From positions 18,575,459 through 18,639,458 of the forward strand of contig NC_080051.1 in assembly GCF_026212465.1 (NCBI RefSeq): 64,000 nucleotides of DNA, in the 5' to 3' direction. Positions 37,501 through 49,209 of this stretch are shown here, one piece after another. The first letter of the stretch is position 1. Every line of letters starts with the position of its first letter. The DNA comes from Amaranthus tricolor (Eukaryota; Streptophyta; Magnoliopsida; Caryophyllales; Amaranthaceae). Under the pieces are notes generated by a model. The model did no database searches. It was not told the origin of the DNA and saw only the letters and a program-made list of their open reading frames with translations. The position numbers were made by a program, and so were the translations under genes.

Positions 37501-39194
37501 TAGGGATGTTCAAAACCGGATACCAAGTTGACCCGGATCCAGAGATCCGAGTACCCGCTTTTTCGGGTACCTAAAAATGTGACCCGAGTTGAAAATCGAA
37601 TGCCCGGTTTTGTTTACTTCTTAAAATTTGTGTTGTTTTTCCTTATTTCTTTTAACATTTTTTATATAAAATTCAAATTCTAAATCTCTAGAAACACTTA
37701 ACTTAATTAGTCATAAAATGCTACTCATAGGGTAAAGCCATAAAGGATAGAGAGAGTTTAGAATTTAGAAGTTAAAATACAACCATAAGTTAATTGAAAT
37801 ACTATAAAGTTACACATCAAACTAATAAAAAACTAAACGCAAGCGAATAAAATTTATAAGCTGAAACTTCAAGCTCCATTAATCATCTTCAACGACGTCA
37901 AGGGTTTCATCGATTATGACCTTCGGATGCTCCAAAGTTAATGTATTACCTAAATCACCAAATGATTATTGATTGCCAAGTAGTGTGGTTCTACATAATT
38001 GATATTTGATAGTACATTACATTTACTAATTAGGTACCTTAATTGGTACTACATTACATTAGAATAATATACTACTACTATACTAGTCAATAGGGAATAG
38101 TCATTAGTCATTACCTGCTAATTGCTAATAATTGACGAACTTAATTAAAGAAAAATGGCAAAATTATCACAATTTCATTACCTCATTCTACATACTCTAC
38201 ATAATGCATATACTTCTTATCTTTTATATCGAATTACCATATAAATTATCACAATTTCAGTAAAAATCCAAATGGTATTACATATCAAAGATAAATGGCA
38301 AATTAAAAATAAAAAAGAGCTACCCAAAATTCAGGTGGTGGTAGGTAAAAATCCATATAGATCTTCAACTTAAAATTATAAATAGAGTCTGAAAAGGAAT
38401 CGCAAATCAAGTATCAGAATTTAAATTCAAAATATTAAACATAAAATTAAAAACAACTTTTAAATAATTAAAGAACAAATATATCTAACTTTCTTTTACT
38501 TATACACACTGGATGAATTCTATAATTTCTTTTACTTATTTTACATTTTTTTTTACTTATTTTTTGATTTTATGATTGAATTTCTAAATAAAGAACAAAA
38601 CACTCAAACAGATATTGCTCAAATATTTGCATACAAGCTACAGCATACCTACAGTAGACGGCTCAGCGCCTGGGAAGAAGATGGTGATGGTCTGATGGAC
38701 GAGACGCCTGTACTGGTACGGCTCGAGTGTCCACTGGTACTGATACGACGGTACTGGTACTGGTACGATGGTGATGGAGTGAAGATGGCGATGGCCGATG
38801 GTCCGATGGAGTGATGGTGATGGTGATGGTGATGGTGAGTTGGTGACGGTGATGAAGGCGAAAAGAGGAAGAAGGTGAAGTGAGTCAGGAGGAAGAAGGT
38901 GATGACTGATGATGCGGCGCTAAATGCTGATGGGAAAATAGTGAAGAGTAGGGTTAAGCACTTAAGCTGGAAGCATTAAAAAAACATTTAAAAAAAAAAA
39001 CACAAAATCGGATACCGGGTATCTGATTTTACAAAAAATGTTATCCGGATCCGACCCCAATACCCGATTTATAAACCGGGTATTCGTTCCGAAATACTTG
39101 TTTTTGACAAATTGGGTCAATTATCAGGTTTTTTAAACCAAATACCAGATAATTCGGGTCGCTTTTGCAAACCGGGTTTTTTTGAACACCCCTC
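37501..39194. mobile_element. hAT element, 1.7 kb, with 8-bp TSD
   Basis: Ends TAGGGATGTTCAAAACC and (reverse complement) GAGGGGTGTTCAAAAAA. An exact 8-bp duplication ATTATTAG lies at 37493-37500 and 39195-39202. Subterminal words are ACCCGG, CGGGTA and ATCCGGATCC. A minus-strand peptide near 37877-37952 (EHPKVIIDETLDVVEDD before a stop) resembles the acidic tail of hAT transposases and may be all that is left of one. A GATGGTGATGG/ACTGGTACGG-rich, GC-rich repeat occupies 38680-38900. Confidence 0.88.
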
Positions 39195-40272
39195 ATTATT
39201 AGTGTGAATTGAGCCAACTATTAAAAATAAAGTTATAAATAAAATTTAATAATGAATGTATAAAGTCATAAAGGTAAATTTTACATTATGATTAAGAATT
39301 TTATTAAATAAAACAGGTTATCACCTAAGTTAATCAAAGTCAAAGTGAAAGTCAAACTGTAATAATAAAAATGTGATGTAATTGTGTGAATGAATATTGA
39401 TTGAATGACCCTGATAGTAAGGTTATGTCGAACCATGGATTGACATGTAAAATCCCAGCGTCCTTGTTGGCCGGCATGTAAAATGCGGTGTAAGACAGGA
39501 GGTTAACTAACTATCCTGTAGAGCTCGAGTATAAATTGTATTGGAGGGCTGATGATTTCCACCACAATTAGGGTTTAGGACTACGGTCCTCACCTAACCA
39601 GACCCTTACATATATCAGGTGTCATATTGATATGCTTGTTGATCAGTGATACACTTGATTAGTGTTGATGCTATAATGCATGGTACGATTATGAGTATTA
39701 ACCAAATGAACTTACTTAAGTGTTAAGATTACCAAATTGTATAAGTGGCAGTAAAGTACTTCAGTCAGAATCGAGAATGGTATCTTAATGACTTAAAAGT
39801 ATGGAACGAAAAAGAATATGGTAAAAGTATACGGTGGTGTCAATTAATTATAAGTTCGTACTTAAATTATTATTTTGTAAATGTAGCGTACAATTTCCGT
39901 ATTTTGAGCTAGATAGGAAATTATGCTAGGCGTTAAGCGCTGACCGATTCAATCGATTGTCATCCGTATCATGGATGACAGCATTTTGCAGGATTTAGTT
40001 CAGGTTTCGATCCAGGACGTAACAATTACTATTTATCGAGAATTTAGCTGCGTTTTGTATCTTTATTGATGACTTGATGATGATGTATTTTTTTCATTTT
40101 GACCAAACAATATTTCTTATTAGATGTAATATTTTACATTTGTTTTAAACAGTTTAAGTTTTTATGATTTAAAGGTTTTAACAGTTCGGCATTTTGAGAC
40201 TTCCGCAATATTTTTTTATTAAACATTATTATTAAATGTTAATTATGTGTCGAGATTGCCGCTCCTGTTACA

Positions 40273-40808
40273 GTTATAATCTATTTAAGATGGTATTATA
40301 ACCTATTAACGTTGGTATTATAACCTATTTAAGTTGGTATTTGGAGTTGGCGTTATAACCTATAAAAGTTGATATTTGGAGTTGGTATTATAACCTATTT
40401 GGATTTGGTGTTATAATCTATTGAAGTTGGTATTCTAATGTATTAGAGTTGGTATTATAACCTAATAAGTTGGTATTTGGAGTTAGCATTTTAACCTACT
40501 ATTGTCTCTAATTCACTACTAATGTCTCATTTGCTTTTTAGATACTATTTATCTTACTTTTACTTTTTATTTTATTATAATAAGTTAAAACATAGTCAAG
40601 TCGGATCTTGTTTGATTCGTCTCAATGCAAGAATTATTTATATTAACTTTCCATAATTTTTAATTATGCACAATTAGAGACATTAAAGATCGGATAAGTG
40701 CATTGGATAGAGTACATAAAGCAAATGAGACATTCGTAGTAAATTGGAGGGAGTATAACTTATTTGAGACGCGTTTTTTATAAAGACGGTTTCAAGTAAA
40801 AATTTGTG
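40273..40808. repeat. Second copy of the 21-bp-unit array, one arm only
   Basis: About nine units of TTATAACCTATTNAAGTTGGTA run from 40273 to 40500. A Stowaway-like MITE (40502-40754) splits the copy. Its right edge (TTTGAGACGCGTTTTTTATA and AAGACGGTTTCAAGTAA, 40757-40808) matches the right edge of the element at 18185-18840. The left part is missing and abuts the LTR-like end. Confidence 0.75.
40502..40754. mobile_element. Stowaway-like MITE, 253 bp
   Basis: A TA duplication at 40500-40501 and 40755-40756. Right end (reverse complement) CTCCCTCCAATTTACTACGA; left end TTGTCTCTAATTCACTACTA. The interior shares CATAGTCAAGTCGGATCTTG with the MITE at 17680. Confidence 0.85.
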
Positions 40809-40900
40809 TCGTATAAAAGTAGAAACTATAAGAAACATGAAAGTGGGCTAGCACAAATAAGCCCAATAAGATTATAAACTGTAACATTAAAATTAAAAAA

Positions 40901-41388
40901 GGAAATTCCGTATATAGCATCGAACTTTTATGAAAATGGTAGCATTTTTGTAAGATTTTCCCACATGGTAGCATTCAGTTTATGCCTTATCCAACTATCG
41001 TAGTATTTTTCGTTAAATTCTTGTCATTTTCCGTTTAATTCACCATTTTGACGTTTCTATTCTTATTAAGTGTTGGTTCTTGTCTTTGTAATTTGCCCTA
41101 AATATTTTAGAGTGTTGATAAATTAAATGGTGAATTAAACGTCAAAATGGTGAATTAAACATTTGAGATCATAAAAATGGTTTTGGGTAATTATAATGCC
41201 AACAACTAACACTTAATAAGAGTGGAAACGTCAAAATGGTGAATTAAATGGAAATTTACAAGAATTTAACGGAAATTGCTACGACAGTTAGATAAGGCAT
41301 AAATTGGATGCTATCATGTGGAAAAATCTTACAAAAATACTACCACTAGCATTTCATAAAAGTTTAATGTTACCATGTGTAATTTTCC
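40901..41388. mobile_element. Foldback element with arms of about 190 bp
   Basis: The left arm (GGAAATTCCG..., ACTTTTATGAAAATGGTAGC, TTTGTAAGATTTTCCCACAT, GCCTTATCCAACTATCGTAG, TTCACCATTTTGACGTTTC) reappears as its reverse complement in the right arm ending GTGTAATTTTCC. Almost the whole element is inverted repeat with a loop of about 100 bp. Flanks do not show a clear duplication. A Mutator-like origin is possible. Confidence 0.85.
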
Positions 41389-41690
41389 AAAATTTTTTCA
41401 CTGGTAGCATATGTTGTCACTTGTCAGAAGTTATTTCAATGTAGATTTGTCTATAAACGCAATATATGATTGATTTTATTTTAAGGTATGTGAAAATATA
41501 TGATCAAATCTAAATGATATTTCAACATTAATATGTTGTGGAGAGGGTACATACCTAATATTAAAGGAAAAGACTTAAGTGCAAGTAAAGGGTAGGAAAT
41601 TGATGGCAAAGATGTAATGATTTTTTCCTTTTGCTATAAGTCAATGCAATTTTGGTATGTATGGTCATTTAAGCTTCAAGAGTATTATTA

Positions 41691-41931
41691 CATCTTTTTC
41701 TTTTTGTTTATCCACGTTAATTTTTTCACTTTATAAGAGAGAAATTTAAATTGATTTTCAAAGTAAATATTCAAGAAAATATTCATGTGGGTTCTTGTTA
41801 GATTCGTCTTATTGCAAAGAATTTTAATATATAATTTTTACAATTTTTTATTATGCGTGTTATGAGATATCGAAGCTCAAAATTTACTTTGAAATACGTT
41901 AAAAAGTAAAGTGGACAAACAAAAAGAAACA
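41691..41931. mobile_element. Stowaway-like MITE, 241 bp
   Basis: A TA at both borders (41689-41690, 41932-41933). Ends CTTTTTGTTTATCCACGTTA against (reverse complement) CTTTTTGTTTGTCCACTTTA. The interior shares the GATTCGTCTTATTGCAAAGA motif with the other Stowaway-like copies. Confidence 0.8.
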
Positions 41932-41939
41932 TATTATTT

Positions 41940-43550
41940 TTTTATTTTCCTTTTGATATTGCTACACTTTTTATTCTAAAGTTATTTCTGTAGTTTGCTA
42001 AGTTTAATATTAATTAGAATTTGATTCTACATTATTTTTCATAATTTCATTAACATACTATTTTTTTCGGACATTTGATTTTTGTTTAAATTATTTTGAC
42101 TATGAATTAATAAAAATAAGAAAAAATTGTCCTAAATAATCCAACCTATTTCCTTTGCTAAAAATCTCATCTTTTAAAAATATTTAAATACTTCAACCTT
42201 TGCATACCTTTTGTTGCGAATGGACCTTTGTTACAAAGAACCAATTACAACCGATAAATTCATTTTTCCTTTTAACTTATTCAAACAGTACCTTTTATTT
42301 TCTAATTAAAAAATCTCTTTGAACTTCATTAAAGTCTCTATTTATCTCTTCCTCTTCATTTTAGACCCGAATAAAAATTTTAACTAGCCCGGGAACTTTT
42401 CTTCGCCCTTTGCAACTTTGCTTTAAAATCATACTTAAATTTCACATAATTTTTGGAAACTAAACCAACACTTTGAAAGAAGAGGAATTAGAGTTCATAT
42501 TTCTAAAATTATTAAGATTTTCACTAAATTAAATATGTAAATGTTTTTTTTCTTTCTCTAAAATTTAGGGTTGAATATGGTATTACTACATGAAAGCAAG
42601 CTTATAAAGAAGGAGGAGGATGACATTTTGAATGTAAGGCTAGTAGTAATATGGAATAGTCAAATTGTTTTTTTGAGAGTCCATTGCAACAAAATGAAGG
42701 CTAAGGTTGATTATTTAAAATTTTTTAAAAGGTGGAATACTCAAATCGTTTGGCTGCTCCTTCCTTCTTCTACATTTCGATTCTTCACTCAAGTTCGATC
42801 TTTTCATTTGAGTTTTAAGACTGGAGCTATTGACTAACATTGTTGATTCTAACGGTACATTTTATATTTCCTTTTAGTTATACTTCGATTTGAATTTTGT
42901 GTAATAATTTGTGAATTTTGTGTAATAATTTATACTTTTTCTTGTTTTCTTACCAATCTTTACCATTTCAATATCAACTATTTATTTCTCTGTTCTTTGA
43001 TACACCATTTTTTGTGGGTCTCATCTTTTTTGGTTTATTTTTTCTTTTTATTGTAGATTTTTTCCTTTTACCACTTATATATTGTAAGTTTTGTTTTTGG
43101 GTTTTTCTTCTTTTTTGATTTGAACCTACTTTTGTTGATTTCTTCTTATTTTGCACTTCAATTAAGTTTTTGATTTTTTGAAGTTTGTTTTGCCGTTATC
43201 TTCACTTTTAAGAGATTTTTGAAGCTGTAATTGGTTTTGGCCAAGTTGATTTTGTTTTGCTGTTATCTTCACTTGTTGCTTCTGAATCCAGTTCTCCGAG
43301 GTGAAAAGTTTGGTTTTTTCTATGATCTTGTTATTTTCCTGGTTCTTTTCTTTTGTCCTTTTTTCCCACGTGTTTTACCTTGTGTTTTTGCTTTGAGTGT
43401 GCTCAGTTTCAAGGATCTGTGTTTTATCTTAGAGTGTTCCCTAGGATTGTTTTTACTTAGTTTTTTTAGTGTCTCTCCTTTTTGTGTTGATCTCTGTTAG
43501 TAACTTGATTGTAACCTTTTACCTTAGTCTGTAGTAGCTGAATATAGAGT
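41940..43550. other. AT- and T-rich stretch, no recognised gene
   Basis: 42120-42300 resembles one arm of the foldback family at 49817 (TCCTAAATAATCCAACC). A plus-strand frame at 42571-42837 (88 codons, MNMVLLHESKLIKKEED) has no family I recognise. From 42880 the sequence is very T-rich up to the LINE start, and could be the 5' leader of that LINE. Confidence 0.35.
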
Positions 43551-43616
43551 TAAGAAGCAATTAGTCACCTGAGGTCAGATCCAAGGAGAGGGGGTCAGGG
43601 GGGACAACGTAAGCAG

Positions 43617-44834
43617 GATCTAGAACTTAGAGTAGGGACTTAGAACATAGGAACTCTAAAAGCCAAGTCATTGGACTTGGCCAATGAGCTCTCTAAATAA
43701 AGGATTCATGTAGCGTGTGTTCAAGAGACTAGGTGGAAGGGACAAAAAGCAAAAGGTATAAAAGGATGTAAGTTGTGGTATGTAGGGCTGGACGACAGAC
43801 GTAACGGGGTTGACATCCTTGTGTCTAATGATATCCTAAAGCAATTGGTTGAAGTAAGGAGGTGTAATGACAGGATCATGCTAGTTAGGATAGTAGTGGG
43901 GAAAATGATCATATCAATTGTCAGTGCGTACGGGCCTCAAGTTGGTCTCGACGAGCAGGTGAAGTGCGAGTTCTGGGATAACCTAGGAGACCTCATGAGA
44001 ACTATCCCTGAAGACAAGAAAGTTTTCTTAGGAGGAGACTTTAATGGACATATAGGCAGAGATGCAGGCAATTATAACTCGATACACGATGAGTTTGGTT
44101 TGGGGGCAAGGAATGAGAGAGGGGAGAATTTGTTGGATTTTGCGCTAGCAAAAGAATTGGTTATACCAAACTCAATCTTTAGAAAGAAAGATGAGCATTT
44201 GACCACATATAAGAGTGGCAGGCATGTAATCCAAGTTGACTATTTCTTAGTGCGCAAGGGAGATCGGGCATCATGCTTGGACTGTAAGGTGGTGTTGGGT
44301 ACAGAGATGTCCACCCAACGCAGGCTTTTAGTACTGATTTTCAGGATGAGGAAGAAAATAGTAGAGAAGAAGGTCAAGTCCAGGGGACAGATCATGTGGG
44401 GGAGACTCAAAGGGGACATGGCCACCACTCTGTCAACCAAGATAAGTTTATTGGGCTTCCCAAGACAGTCAAAGGATGCAAATGAAATGTGGACGAACAT
44501 GGCAGAAACCATTAGAAAAGTGGTAAAAAAGACCTTGGGGGTGTCGTCGGGTAAACCAAAAGTGTTCAAAGAGTCGTGGTGGGGGAATGAGAAGGTGGAA
44601 AAGAAGATAAAGGATAAAAACGGGAGATTTAAAGAACTTATGGCATGCCCGGAAGAGGAGGATAGGATAGAAAAGAGAGTGAGCTATAAAGAAGCAAAAC
44701 GGGCAATAAAGAAAGCGGTAACGGAGGCAAAAAACCATGGTTATGAGGATTTTATCAGAAGCTTGATACTAAAGAGGGGGAAAAGCAGATTTTTATGTTG
44801 GCAAGGACAAGGTCCAGGCAGTGGCAAGACTTAG
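43617..44834 (+). pseudogene. LINE apurinic-type endonuclease (EEP) region
   Basis: It starts with LRVGT*NIGTLKAKS, where the usual Trp of GTWNIGTL is a TAG stop, then IHVACVQETRWKGQKAKGI (Glu of QETRW is the metal ligand). The open part from 43773 contains FLGGDFNGHIGRDAGNY (Asp-Phe-Asn catalytic), RKKDEHLTTYKSG and IQVDYFLVRKGD. In the final motif the expected His is Arg (EMSTQRRLLVL instead of the usual TQHR), which should abolish cleavage. The linker to the RT is Lys/Glu-rich. A frameshift at about 44830 separates it from the RT. Confidence 0.85.
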
Positions 44835-44987
44835 AGGCAGTGAAATACATCAAGGATGAGGAGGGCGGCGAGTCCTCTTGAGATAAGAGCACATCAAAAT
44901 CAGATGGCTCCAGTATTTCTCTCAGTTACTCAATGAGTCTATGGGGTCAAAGGAGGAGATAAGCAATTTTCTGACTTCTAAAGACCA

Positions 44988-46325
44988 TTGAAAGATGGGT
45001 CAGCGAGTGCTATTACCATAGAAGAAGTAGGAGAAGCTCTCAAAAAAATGGGAAGAACAAAGGCAGTCGAGCCAGATAACTTTCTGGTTGAGGTGTGGAG
45101 GGGTTTAGGAGAAGAGGGCATTCGTTGGCTGACAAACCTCTTTAATACAATTTTGAGGACACATAGGATGCCAGAAGAATGGAGGAACAACACACTAATA
45201 CCTCTATTTAAAAACAAAGGCGATGCGCAAGTATGTGGGAACTATAGAGGTATCAAACTTTTAAGCCACATAATGAAATTGTGGGAAAGAGTGATAGAGA
45301 GGAGAATAAGATAGAAAACGGTGATTAGAGAGAACCAATTCGGTTTTATGCCAAGAAGATCAACCATTGAGGCAATTCATGTTTTGAGGTGACTGATGGA
45401 GAAATATAGGGAGCGAAAAAAGGATTTACATATGGTGTTCATTGACTTGGAGAAAGCGTATGATAGCATACCACGAGGCGTCATCTAGGATAGCCTCAAG
45501 ACTAGAGGTATTTCTTCAGTATACATTGAGGCTATACAGGATATGTACGACAGAGTGTTGACTAACATTCAAACATCGGTGGGGATAACAGAGCCTTTCT
45601 CGGTTAAAGTTGGGCTACATCAGGGATCGACTCTAAGCCCTTTCCTTTTTACTGTCATTATGGAAGAGATTTCTCAATCTATTTGGGAGACGGTACCGTG
45701 GTGCATACTTTTCACTGACGACATAGTGATGGTAGCAGAAACTAGAGAAGAGGTTAGTAATAAATTGGATGAGTGGGGGGAAGCTTTAGAAGTTAAAGGG
45801 TTGCGCATTAGTCATACGAAGACTGAGTATTTGCGATGTGACTTTAGTGGGACAGCACCGGTAAGTGAACAAGAGGTGTCCAGAGGAGAAGCAGTTGTTA
45901 AATATACAACCAAGTACAAGTATTTGGGATCGATCATTCAAAGGGATGGAGAGATTGATGGAGATGTAAACCATCGCATACAAGCAGGTTGGATCAAGTG
46001 GCGTGCAGCCACTGCGGTGTTATGTGATAAGAAATTTCCAAGCAAGTTAAAAGGAAAATTCTACCGGACGACAATCAGACCTACTCTGCTATATGGGACT
46101 GAATGTTGGCCTGTTAAGAAGATTTTTGAACATAAGATGGAAGTCACAGAAATGCGTATGTTGAGGTGGATGTGTGGGCACACATTGATGGATCGAATTA
46201 GGAACCGAGAGTTTAGAGACAAATTAGGGGTAGCCCCTATTTCTGTAAAAATGCGCGAAAATAGATTGAGATGGTTTGGACATGTGCAGAGAAAGACCCT
46301 CGCCGCCCTCGTGAGGAGAGTATAA
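44988..46325 (+). pseudogene. LINE reverse-transcriptase region
   Basis: Motifs run in order: [99 protein letters not shown], the active site FTDDIV (about 45713-45730), KYLGSIIQRDGEIDGDVNHR and TEMRMLRWMCGHTLMDRIRN, ending RLRWFGHVQRK. In-frame stops break it at 45312-45314 and at two more places before 45500. The downstream 45543-46325 part is open. Catalytic DD residues are present. Confidence 0.9.
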
Positions 46326-46769
46326 AGCATTATAATAGAGGGTAAGAAGAGTCGAGGAAGACCTAAGAGAACTTGGGGTGAGTAGATAAAAGTTGACTTG
46401 CGTGAGCTAAAGCTCTCCGAGGGCCTGATTAGGGATAGGGGTAGTTGGAGGCGTCATATCCATGTTTTAAATTACTAATACCCTCGTAGATTACCTCTTT
46501 GTGTTCTTACCATTCTGCTTCTCTCGTTTTTTTTATTAGTTTTTTTGTCCCCTTCTATTTTATTTTGTAGGTGGGTCTAATTTTTTATTTATAGGCCTTT
46601 TTATCTTTCACGTGTAGCTACGTCTCCGTATCTTTCTCGAGCCGGGGGACTCCTTTGACCGTGCTCTATGGGTATGAGTTGCTGTCGTCCTTCCCTCCTC
46701 AGACCCTGTCCATAGTTTTTTTCTATGAGCGGGATATACTGTGTTGGATGATGATGATGATTATTCACG

Positions 46770-47180
46770 GATATTGGATAGTAGATTGGAGAATAATGTT
46801 TCCTAAAAAAAATATTATTATCATCATAGCAAAATCAAAAAACAGAAATAACATAAAGTTTTCAGCAATTAAACGGTGTGAAATAAATTCAAACACTGTT
46901 AGCATTATTATGGCTTTATAACAATTCACAGTCAAAACAGTAGTTAGGATTTGCGAAATCTATTTGTAGAAAATGCCTAGAATTTTAGGTCTTGATTTTT
47001 GTGATTATTAATGCTCTTCTTAGATTTCTAAAAATAACATTTTGCAGTTAGTTTTCTTAGATTATTAATGCTAATATAAATCGATCTACAAGCCCTATTT
47101 ATATGAAGTACAACTAAATTTAATTTGGATGAAGTGCGATGATCTTTTCGACAACTGAGATGATAATTTTATTACTTTAA
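46770..47180. other. AT-rich spacer
   Basis: No coding signal or repeat that I recognise between the LINE end and the Harbinger-like MITE. Confidence 0.5.
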
Positions 47181-47495
47181 CACCCGTTTGGTTAGTCGTA
47201 TTAAATAGAGGTAATGGAAATAATTTATAGTGTAAAATTTTATCAAAAATTCTATATCATTTCCATAGTGATAAACTTTAATCGCAAAAAAGTTTTTTTT
47301 GTATAAATTTCCATTACCTTCTAATACCACACCTCCCAATTGTAATGCAATGGAATGAATTTTATGAAGAAAAAAAATGAGATGATTGAAGTTAGACATG
47401 CATGACCATCAAGATAGCCAAAAGATTTTTCAACTAAAATTACACTATTTTTCATTCTCATTACCACCGTTTATTATCACTTACCAAACGGGCCG
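47181..47495. mobile_element. Harbinger/Tourist-like MITE, 315 bp
   Basis: A TAA duplication at 47178-47180 and 47496-47498. Ends CACCCGTTTGGTTAG and (reverse complement) CGGCCCGTTTGGTAAG, of the CCCGTTTGGTA type typical of plant PIF/Harbinger MITEs. Confidence 0.75.
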
Positions 47496-48375
47496 TAAAT
47501 ATTAAATGGAGTATTCAACTCATATCTAAAACGGATCATGTTACGATCGGTGAAACTGTCTCACACAACAATTTATAAATTAATTTATAATTAATTGGCT
47601 AGGGTGATTTTAGGTTCATTTAAAGTGTTAGACCGCCCAGAGCTAAAGAAAACAAAGGTCTCATATATTATCAGTTTATATAGTTCATCAATCAAGAACA
47701 ACTTCAATTAAGCAAAACTAAAAATAAAATCAATATAAATAAGTTATTATTACTAAAAATAACTTAGATTAAGCAAAAATAATTTGTTATCAAATGAAAC
47801 AAGTTTTGATAACACAAAATATGACTATTAGAACGAAGCCCCATTGAAACTTTGAAGACCACATTCCTATATGTACTTCTCATATGATTTCAGGAAAATT
47901 CCACTGACTTTTCTTTTTTGGTTATTTAACAAATATTTTTTAAATTCCACTTGACCTTTTAACTTTTCGATTTGATAGATAAAATATTAAGTTTTTTGTT
48001 AAATTAAGTATTTATTTCGACTGGATTTCGAAATTTATCAATTACGGTGACTACGATGTTTATTTTTAAAAAAAATGTCATTAAATTGGGTAAATATAGC
48101 ATAAAGTTAATAAAAAAAATTCATCTTTATCTACCACGTGCAAAAATCAAAAGGTCAAGGTCATCACGTAGATTAAAAAAAGTGTCTGCCACGTGAAAAA
48201 GCCGAAAATTCAGAATTAACACATGAAATTTTCCTACAATTTTTTATCAACTCGGCAACCATGAATATAAGCTAAAGAAATATGTCTCCGTATCAATGAT
48301 TTTGCTAGATTTGCTATACCTTTCGAATTTGCTACAATTTTGTTGTTCAACTTTTTTTTTTTAAGGAATCTAATA

Positions 48376-48635
48376 CTCCTTCCGAGCCAATTTAGTTGTT
48401 CCATCTTCTTATTTAGCAAAGTCTTTTTAGTTGTTCCATTTTTATTTTTATCAATCTTTTTTTACCTAAATATCCTTAGTTCACACAAGTAATTACGAAT
48501 ATGCCCTCATATACCTTACTTACCCAACTATCCTTCACTACTTACCCTTTACTACTTACCCTTTTTAATAGACCTCATATTATCCTTAATAATCGTGCCT
48601 AAGCAAATGGGACATCTAAATTGGTTCGGAGGGAG
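48376..48635. mobile_element. Stowaway-like MITE, 260 bp
   Basis: A TA duplication at 48374-48375 and 48636-48637. Ends CTCCTTCCGAGCCAATTTAG against (reverse complement) CTCCCTCCGAACCAATTTAG. A close relative is at 61257-61507 in the same orientation. Confidence 0.92.
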
Positions 48636-48720
48636 TAATTTGTTGATAAAAATGTTATACAATATTTATAACAGAGTAACAATCGTTCAAATACATAACA
48701 ATTTTAATCAAACAAATTTA

Positions 48721-48986
48721 CACACCCTTCAATTCATAGAAATCATAGAAAAGGGGACATTTACTTTTTTATTCTATCCAATTCACTTATTCAATGCTTA
48801 ATATTTCTTACTATACATAACAAAATTATAAAAAGTGGATATTAATAATTGTTGCATTGAGACGAATCAAACAACATCTCACTTGACTATGTTTTAATTT
48901 ATAGATTAAGAATAAAATATAAATTAAGAGTAATAAGTGAATAGTGTCAAAAAGTAAATATCCAATTTTCTATGAATTGGAGAGAG
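48721..48986. mobile_element. Stowaway-like MITE, 266 bp
   Basis: A TA at 48719-48720 and 48987-48988. Ends CACACCCTTCAATTCATAG against (reverse complement) CTCTCTCCAATTCATAG. The interior contains ACATCTCACTTGACTATGTT (the shared core in reverse). Confidence 0.8.
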
Positions 48987-49209
48987 TATAGAAAAAGTTA
49001 CGATCATTATAAAGGAGATCTAACATTGAATTCTTCTCTCTATCACATCGTTGCTTGATACAACCTTCTTTGAGAGGGTTTTTAGATCTGGTGTGGTTTG
49101 AAATAGAGATAAGTTTGATAGTATTGACTGTATTTGCAGAATTGACATCCATGGTGATAATTTATCATTTTGTTGTTGAACATGAGTTTATATTATCTCT
49201 TTTTATCTA

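Larger units (their letters stand above)
35470..40272 (+). mobile_element. Long LTR-like block, interrupted by a hAT element
   Basis: A promoter-like start (TATA box TTATAAATA at 35711-35719, CA-rich leader) is followed by about 2.8 kb of non-coding DNA. The block ends GAGATTGCCGCTCCTGTTACA at 40272, a typical plant Ty3/gypsy LTR end. The stretch 39415-39610 also has the look of an LTR R-U5 zone. No coding region, PBS or polypurine tract is present, so a solo LTR is the simplest reading. The left edge and target duplication are not fixed. Confidence 0.4.
43560..46765 (+). mobile_element. RTE-type LINE, nearly full length, inactive
   Basis: Endonuclease and reverse transcriptase follow each other on the plus strand with the layout of plant RTE-like LINEs. 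The 3' part after the RT includes a GGACTCC/GACC-rich stretch and ends in a short GAT repeat (GATGATGATGATGATTATT near 46750), as RTE elements do. Copies of its RT or tail also occur at 4555-5965 (-) and 34740-34880 (+). Few stops and frameshifts separate it from an intact element, so it is comparatively young. Confidence 0.88.

Noticed and set aside
44240..44738. Minus-strand frames opposite the LINE endonuclease
   Set aside because: Shadow frames of the plus-strand LINE ORF.
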